DNA of 10,010 bases from an uncultured Blautia sp. (lineage in GTDB: Bacteria > Bacillota > Clostridia > Lachnospirales > Lachnospiraceae). The notes beneath the pieces were generated by a model. It saw only the letters and a list, made by a program, of their open reading frames with translations, had not been told where the DNA came from and ran no database searches. This document shows positions 5,444 through 10,010 of the stretch, one piece after another. The position numbers and the translations under genes were made by a program. The stretch covers positions 1 through 10,010 of the forward strand of contig URYM01000046.1 of assembly GCA_900552095.1 (NCBI GenBank), written 5' to 3'. How positions within the stretch are numbered: the stretch's first letter is position 1; every line of letters begins with the position of its first letter.

Positions 5444-7078
5444 TCACCCCGCATGGTAGGCATCGAAAATTTTCTTGGCAATGGGAACTGCAACCTCACT
5501 TCCCGTTCCCGATCCCTCGGAGATCACACTGACAACGAGATCCGGATCTTCCACATTGGAAAATCCCACAAACCAGGAATGGGGAATATCAGATCCTCCG
5601 TGCTCCGCCGATCCTGTCTTGCCGGCCACCGTATAACCGGATCCGGAGAGGCTTTTGGCCGTACCGGTCGCCGTTACCTGCTGCATCAGTGCACTTAAAG
5701 CATCTGCTTCCTCCGGCGTCATCAGCGTATCATACGTCTTGGGACTGTACTTTTTCACCCGGGATCCGGTATAACTCTGAATCTCATCTACCAGATATGG
5801 CTTCATCACTTTTCCGTCATTGGCTACCGCACTGACGATCATCGCCATATGCATGGGCGTTACCAGCGTGTTCCCCTGCCCGATCGAAGTCTGCATGGTC
5901 AGCGGTTTTCCCGCATTTTTATCCAGAGTAAAAGAACTCTTGTTTGAGAGCATATCTCCCAGAGAAAGATCTTTGTTAAAGAGCAGATCTTCTGCCGTTT
6001 CCTGGAAAGTAGAAAGGGAAGTCGCCATACCAATCTCCGCAAAGGCCGTATTACAGGATTTTGCGAAAGCTGTGGCAAAATCCTCCTGCCCGTGTACCGT
6101 ATTATTATAACAGTGCAGTGTATACTCTCCGGCCGGAAGGGTTCCCGTACAATTATAGGAAAATCCGTCAAAACTTCCTTTGTCCCTCAAATATGCCAGG
6201 GCAGTCACAATTTTAAATGTAGATCCCGGCGGATACAGCCCCTGAGTCGCCCGGTTTACCAGACTGCTGTTTGTCTCATCCGACACCATGGCCTCCCAGT
6301 CCGCCGCCAGCGTATTGGGATCAAAATCCGGTTTGCTTACCAGAGCCAGCACCCTTCCTGTATCCGGTTCCATCGCCACTACCGCGCCTTTGTTATTTCC
6401 CAGCGCGTCATATGCCACCTGCTGCAGCTTTGCATCCAGGGTGGTGATCACATTATCGCCCTGATTTTTCTGATCTTTCAGACCATTCTCCACCTGTTCC
6501 AGCACAAAAGCATGAGAACTGAGCAGCTGCGAATTCTTGGACAGTTCGATACCGCCCCTTCCGTTGCTGTCATATCCCACCGCATGGGCGAAAACCCGTC
6601 CGTAAGGATAAACCCGGGTTTCATTTCCCTCGCTGTCGGTCTCCGTCTTTGCCAGAACTTCTCCGCCGGAGGCCTGGATCTCCCCCCGCACCACATGTTC
6701 CGCATAAGTATCCTGCCGCCGGTTATAAGGACTGCTGATCACATCATCCTTCAGCTTCACATTAAAATATACCATATATCCAATCAGGGAGAGAAACATA
6801 CCCACGCACAGGTAAGCAATGATGACATACTCCTTACCAGTTGAGGCTCTTCTCTGTTTCTTCCTCGATTTTTTCTTCGAGGGTTTTTTCCCGGTCTGGT
6901 CTGGGCGGGCGGTATACGGGGGGTACATCCCGGTATCCCCGCTCCGGTCCTGATACCGGCTGTCTGTAGTCCGGTACCCGGTATCCCGGGTTCTGGTACT
7001 GTTGGTTTTGGTACTGCGGGATTTGATTTTCCCGGATTTGTTTTTCTTGTTTTTGTCTCTCAATATGATCACCTTCAT
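5444..7078 (-). CDS. Class B penicillin-binding protein (transpeptidase), partner of the upstream SEDS protein
   Basis: A membrane-anchored D,D-transpeptidase that cross-links peptidoglycan peptides outside the membrane. From the ATG at 7078 it is 544 aa: a very basic, Ser/Thr-rich cytoplasmic tail (1-80), one membrane helix (about 84-107, YVIIAYLCVGMFLSLIGYMV), a short pedestal with EHVVRGEI, and the catalytic domain. Catalytic motifs are complete: SxxK at S286-K289 (PGSTFKIV), SxN at S341-N343 (KSCNTAF), KTG at K487-G489 (VAGKTGSAEH). There is no PASTA domain, so it resembles PbpA/PBP2-type enzymes more than SpoVD. The start is uncertain: ATG 7078, TTG 7063 (AAGG 8 bases upstream) and ATG 6928 are possible. 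Because no ATG, GTG or TTG in this frame lies between the ftsW-like stop and the membrane helix, translation must begin inside the upstream gene. Confidence 0.93.
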   Translation of the reverse strand: MKVIILRDKNKKNKSGKIKSRSTKTNSTRTRDTGYRTTDSRYQDRSGDTGMYPPYTARPDQTGKKPSKKKSRKKQRRASTGKEYVIIAYLCVGMFLSLIGYMVYFNVKLKDDVISSPYNRRQDTYAEHVVRGEIQASGGEVLAKTETDSEGNETRVYPYGRVFAHAVGYDSNGRGGIELSKNSQLLSSHAFVLEQVENGLKDQKNQGDNVITTLDAKLQQVAYDALGNNKGAVVAMEPDTGRVLALVSKPDFDPNTLAADWEAMVSDETNSSLVNRATQGLYPPGSTFKIVTALAYLRDKGSFDGFSYNCTGTLPAGEYTLHCYNNTVHGQEDFATAFAKSCNTAFAEIGMATSLSTFQETAEDLLFNKDLSLGDMLSNKSSFTLDKNAGKPLTMQTSIGQGNTLVTPMHMAMIVSAVANDGKVMKPYLVDEIQSYTGSRVKKYSPKTYDTLMTPEEADALSALMQQVTATGTAKSLSGSGYTVAGKTGSAEHGGSDIPHSWFVGFSNVEDPDLVVSVISEGSGTGSEVAVPIAKKIFDAYHAG

Positions 7079-8378
7079 CTTCTCTCAGCAGATATAATCC
7101 CTGAATAATCGCAAATACCAGGATTGTAGCCATCACGGAACTTCCGCCGTAGCTTACCAGCGGAAGCGTAATTCCCGTCAGCGGAATAAACTTGATCGAA
7201 CCGCCCACGGTAAGAAATACCTGAACGGTATACTGGGTTCCCAGCCCCAAAGCTACCAATTTATAGAACCGGTTGCTCATCTTCATGGAAATATTAACAA
7301 TCATCAAAAAGCAGCTCATGCACACCAGAAGCATGCAGATTGCGAAAATCCCTCCCAGTTCCTCACAGATTGCCGCAAAAATAAAGTCTTTCTGCACCAC
7401 CGGGATTGTGTTGGGCGATCCGGCAAAGAGGCCGGTTCCAAACCATCCGCCCGCGCCAATGGCAAAAAGGGACTGCACGACCTGGTAGCCGCCGCCCGGC
7501 TGATCATAGGTTCCGAAAGGATCTCTCCAGGTTTCCACACGCTGACGCACATGGTTAAAGAGAAAATATGCAACCACAGCCGCACCGCATCCCCCCGCCG
7601 CACCTGCCAGCGCATAAACCGGTTTTTTAGTGGCCACATAAATCATAACCAGATAAGCCATAAAGAAAACCACCGCGCTTCCCAGATCTTTACAGGCCAC
7701 CAGGATCAGTACATGGGCGCCTGCAATCACAGAAGCTTTCACCACGTTTTTAAAGCTGGTATCTGCCCGCAGAATACTGGCCAGGAAAAATACAAAGGTG
7801 ATCTTCACCACCTCCGACAGCTGGAATGTCACTCCCCCCACTTCGATGGAGAGCTTGGCTCCTCCGCTGATAGCCGCCAGCACCAGCACCACCAGAAGCA
7901 TGCCAATCCCGGCCACGGCATACAGCCAGGTCCAGTTTTTCAGAGATCTCACCTTTCTGATAAAAACCGGGATAACCAGTGAAATCAGCGTTCCGGCCAC
8001 AATGATCAGATACTGTTTCTGTGCGTTGTCAAAATTCAGCCGGCTCAGCATGATAAGCCCGATGGACAAAAGCATACACATATTATTGATCAGTAGCATA
8101 TTTGCTTTCCGGTAAAAGATCCGGTACACTGCCTGAACAGCCAGAATATAAACAGCCGCCTCAGCACAGGCATAGACCATCCGGATATCCTCACTCTGAA
8201 GATACAGGATTGTATAAGCAGAGATATTCAAAAGCAGCATCAAGAGGATCTGCTTCCGCTCTCCGTTTTTCCGTTCATCCTCATCCTTTTTCCGCACAAT
8301 GGAAAAGCACTGCATGGAATAAAGGAGCATCAGGATCATCAGAAAATATTTGGACAACTCCACAATCAAATGAACCAT
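6834..8378 (-). CDS. FtsW/RodA/SpoVE family (SEDS) peptidoglycan glycosyltransferase
   Basis: A polytopic membrane protein of 514 aa with about ten hydrophobic helices before residue 432. SEDS landmarks are CKDLGSAVVFF with the key Asp231, the VRQRVETWRDPF loop (277-288), YQVVQSLFAIGAGGWFGTGL (298-317), DFIFAAICEELGG (331-343) and PLTGITLPLVSYGGSS (399-414). The enzyme polymerises lipid II into glycan strands and works with a class B PBP, here the next gene. Which member (FtsW, RodA or SpoVE) cannot be settled by sequence alone. The start at 8378 is 8 bp after the U32 stop, with AGGTGATGG as a weak ribosome binding site, so coupling is likely. Oddity: after LYLLRED (429-434), where such proteins usually end soon, there is an extra 80-residue Gln/Asn/Tyr/Pro-rich tail that overlaps the PBP gene in another frame. 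Confidence 0.93.
   Translation of the reverse strand: MVHLIVELSKYFLMILMLLYSMQCFSIVRKKDEDERKNGERKQILLMLLLNISAYTILYLQSEDIRMVYACAEAAVYILAVQAVYRIFYRKANMLLINNMCMLLSIGLIMLSRLNFDNAQKQYLIIVAGTLISLVIPVFIRKVRSLKNWTWLYAVAGIGMLLVVLVLAAISGGAKLSIEVGGVTFQLSEVVKITFVFFLASILRADTSFKNVVKASVIAGAHVLILVACKDLGSAVVFFMAYLVMIYVATKKPVYALAGAAGGCGAAVVAYFLFNHVRQRVETWRDPFGTYDQPGGGYQVVQSLFAIGAGGWFGTGLFAGSPNTIPVVQKDFIFAAICEELGGIFAICMLLVCMSCFLMIVNISMKMSNRFYKLVALGLGTQYTVQVFLTVGGSIKFIPLTGITLPLVSYGGSSVMATILVFAIIQGLYLLREDEGDHIERQKQEKQIRENQIPQYQNQQYQNPGYRVPDYRQPVSGPERGYRDVPPVYRPPRPDREKTLEEKIEEETEKSLNW
7063..7078 (-). promoter_or_regulatory. Candidate translation-initiation site of the PBP inside the ftsW-like gene
   Basis: Around the proposed PBP start the minus strand reads GAGAGAAGATGAAGGTGATCATATTG. 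The ATG at 7078 has only AGAGAAG before it. The TTG at 7063, codon 6 of the same frame, has AAGG 8 bases upstream. The segment AGGTGATC also continues the extended complementarity to the 16S rRNA 3' end. Either start gives a nearly identical protein. The choice decides only five residues but supports initiation inside the upstream gene. Confidence 0.45.
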
Positions 8379-8386
8379 TCCATCAC

Positions 8387-9984
8387 CTACTCTACGCCCC
8401 TGCGAAAATGTCCTTTCGTGTAAGGCGTCTCTTCCTGTTTTTTATCAGCGCCCGAACCTGTTCCCAAAAATTCCCGAAGCACTCTCCTCGTCTCCTCTTT
8501 CCCTTCCAGAGTAAAGGAGAGGCGCCATCCTCCTGCTCCCAGACGTTCTGCCGCCTCAAGTTCCGGGAAAAGGCTTACCGGAACGCTGTTATAAATTATA
8601 TTATAGCAGAATCCGCACTGGCATTTTACACAAAATTCTGTCCCTTTCCGGTCTCTCAGCTGGTAGATTCCCGATTTTTTATTACATCCCCGGGTTGTTT
8701 TTGCCAGGCACTGAGCGGAGATCATAAGAGGAAGCCTTCCATATACGACCAGTTCACTGTCCCTGTTCTCCCGCCTTCTCATCTCCCGGAAATTCAGTTC
8801 AGCCGGAACCGTATCTCCCGACACACCAAACTTTTTTACCAGCTCCTGAGCCGCAGAATTAAAGGTATAGACAGAGCTGTCCAGCACCGCTTTGCTTCCC
8901 AGTCCCATCTCCTCCAGAAGTCCCAGAGACTCCAAATTCCGAACCAGAAATCCCGATACACCTGCCCGTTCAAAAATCCGGATCTCCTGTTCCAGTCTTT
9001 TCAGATTGCCGCTCCGGACAACATGAGGCAGCGCCGGATAAAATGCTTTCTTTTTCTCTTCCGCGATCTTCCGATACTTTTCCGCCTCCTCGGCCAGGCA
9101 CTCCCGGTCAAAACAGCCCCAGCCGCTGTAGATCCGGGACAGGGAGGGTTCTTCCAGAAGCACCTCCAGCTGTTCTGCCGTCTCCGCCAGAGCACTCCAG
9201 AAAAATGCTTTTTTTCTCTTCGTTTCCTCCGCCTGCTCCGTTTTATCTTCCCCTGATTTTTTCAGCTCTTTCGCCTCTTTCCGTCTCCAGACTCCGAGAA
9301 GCTCCTGCTCCATGGCTTCCAGTCCTTCCCGCCGCAGTCTGTTTAAAGACTGCACCGGAAGAAATACCGGATCTTCCATCTCCAGGGTCAGTTCTTCAAA
9401 GCAAAACGGGGAAGCACCTGTTTTCTTCATCTGCTGCAGGATCCGCTCTCCAGGAAGCGGATGATTCCTGGCATACTGGACCTCATCTCCCAACACAGTG
9501 ACAGCCGCCTGACCGCAGTTTAATTCCAATATAGCAGGCGCGCCGGGAAAAAGCTTTAAGTTTCCCTTAATTTTTTCCTTCTCTTTTTCTTCCATCCAGC
9601 TCTTACGTATCTCCTGATAAAGCGCCTCCCGCTTCACAGAGACTTCTTTTGACTCCCTCTCCTTTTCTTTTGTGTTGGAAAGCGCGATCATTTCCCGGCC
9701 GTTTCTCACCTTATAATACCCACCGGAAAAACCGTCTCTGTTAAATAAAAGCATCAGCTGTGCTCGGTCTTCTTTGGAAAGTTTTTCCGGTCTTCCCTGC
9801 AGGCAGCGATCCAGATATTTCCGGTAGATCCGCACCACACCCGCCGTATACTCGGCCCGCTTCATCCTTCCCTCAATCTTCAGGGATGTAACGCCGGCTG
9901 CGAGAATCTCCGGCAGCAGATCTACCGTACAGATATCCTTCGGGCTTAAGAGATATTCCTGTCCGGGAGCAGACAGCCTCCTTC
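8387..9984 (-). CDS. Peptidase U32 family protein, RlhA/TrhP-like (N-terminus missing)
   Basis: About 531 C-terminal residues are present. I read the frame upstream of the Met at 9865 and found the classical U32 segment EYLLSPKDICTVDLLPEIL followed by SLKIEGRMKRAEY, so the Met at 9865 is internal and the true start lies off the contig. The family, despite its name, includes RNA hydroxylation enzymes (E. coli RlhA on 23S rRNA, TrhP on tRNA), and the second part carries a conserved U32 C-terminal/DUF3656-like region. Six cysteines lie at 386, 394, 412, 415, 417 and 420 counted from that Met (CLAKTTRGC and CVKCQCGFC), which suggests iron-sulfur or metal binding. A Lys/Glu-rich linker lies near 190-220. 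The adapter supplies an in-frame TAA just upstream, which would mislead an automatic start call. It is followed 8 bp later by the SEDS gene. Confidence 0.88.
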
Positions 9985-10010
9985 CTGTCTCTTATACACA
10001 TCTGACGCTG
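9985..10010. other. Nextera (Tn5) sequencing adapter at the contig end, not genomic
   Basis: The 19-base Tn5 mosaic end in reverse complement, CTGTCTCTTATACACATCT, occupies 9985-10003. It is followed by GACGCTG, the next bases of the Illumina Nextera read-1 adapter. It sits exactly at the edge and cuts an open U32 reading frame. This is untrimmed read-through in the assembly. Genomic sequence ends at about 9984. Confidence 0.97.

Noticed and set aside
6784..6835. AAGGAG directly after the SEDS stop with an ATG one base later
   Set aside because: The ATG opens only a 14-codon frame out of register with the PBP, and the spacing is too short. It may be a chance match or a relic of an older PBP start.
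8102..9256. 384-codon open frame on the plus strand
   Set aside because: It runs antisense across the U32 and SEDS genes, both with clear family motifs. Its product is rich in Ser, Pro, Phe and Arg with no domain, typical of a shadow frame.
9865..9867. Met at 9865 as the start of a complete U32 protein
   Set aside because: The codons upstream continue conserved U32 sequence, and the upstream stop is created by the adapter, so this Met is internal.

Overview
The window looks like chromosomal DNA of a spore-forming member of the Clostridia, most probably a Lachnospiraceae gut bacterium. The evidence is a GerW/YtfJ sporulation gene next to a DUF2953 gene, AGGAGG-type ribosome binding sites, moderate GC, and gene families and order that I recognise from that group. 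This is inference from sequence memory, not from a database search. Every credible gene is on the minus strand, so transcription runs from high to low coordinates. The coding density is high and no stretch of 300 bases lacks a gene.

Layout in the direction of transcription: (1) 10010-9985 is not genomic. It is Nextera/Tn5 adapter sequence, so the real contig ends at about 9984. (2) 9984-5444 is a tightly packed group: the C-terminal part of a U32 peptidase-family (RlhA/TrhP-like) RNA-hydroxylation protein, a SEDS-family (FtsW/RodA/SpoVE) glycan polymerase, and a class B penicillin-binding protein. The last two form the usual SEDS-bPBP pair for peptidoglycan synthesis. Their genes overlap out of frame by up to about 245 bp, so the polymerase's disordered tail and the PBP's basic cytoplasmic tail are written on the same DNA. 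(3) 5414-2791 is a second unit. It has a good sigma-A-type promoter, a NUDIX hydrolase, a 150-bp gap holding a long imperfect RNA hairpin, a 109-aa conserved-looking unknown protein, a DUF2953 (YtfI-like) membrane-anchored protein, GerW/YtfJ, a 46-aa two-helix membrane protein missed by ordinary length cut-offs, and a rho-independent terminator. (4) 2755-1 is a third unit: a YfmM-like ABC-F ATPase, a LacX-like aldose 1-epimerase family protein, and the first 92 residues of an OmpR-family response regulator that resembles BceR-type antimicrobial-peptide sensing regulators. It runs off the window at position 1.

The middle and right parts concern cell-wall synthesis and the spore. The left unit joins translation (ABC-F), sugar metabolism and probably envelope-stress signalling. 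I see no mobile element, CRISPR array, rRNA or tRNA. I did not find an obviously new multi-gene system. The most interesting local signals are the dual-coded SEDS/PBP tails, the hairpin at 4777-4866, and the small membrane gene attached to gerW.
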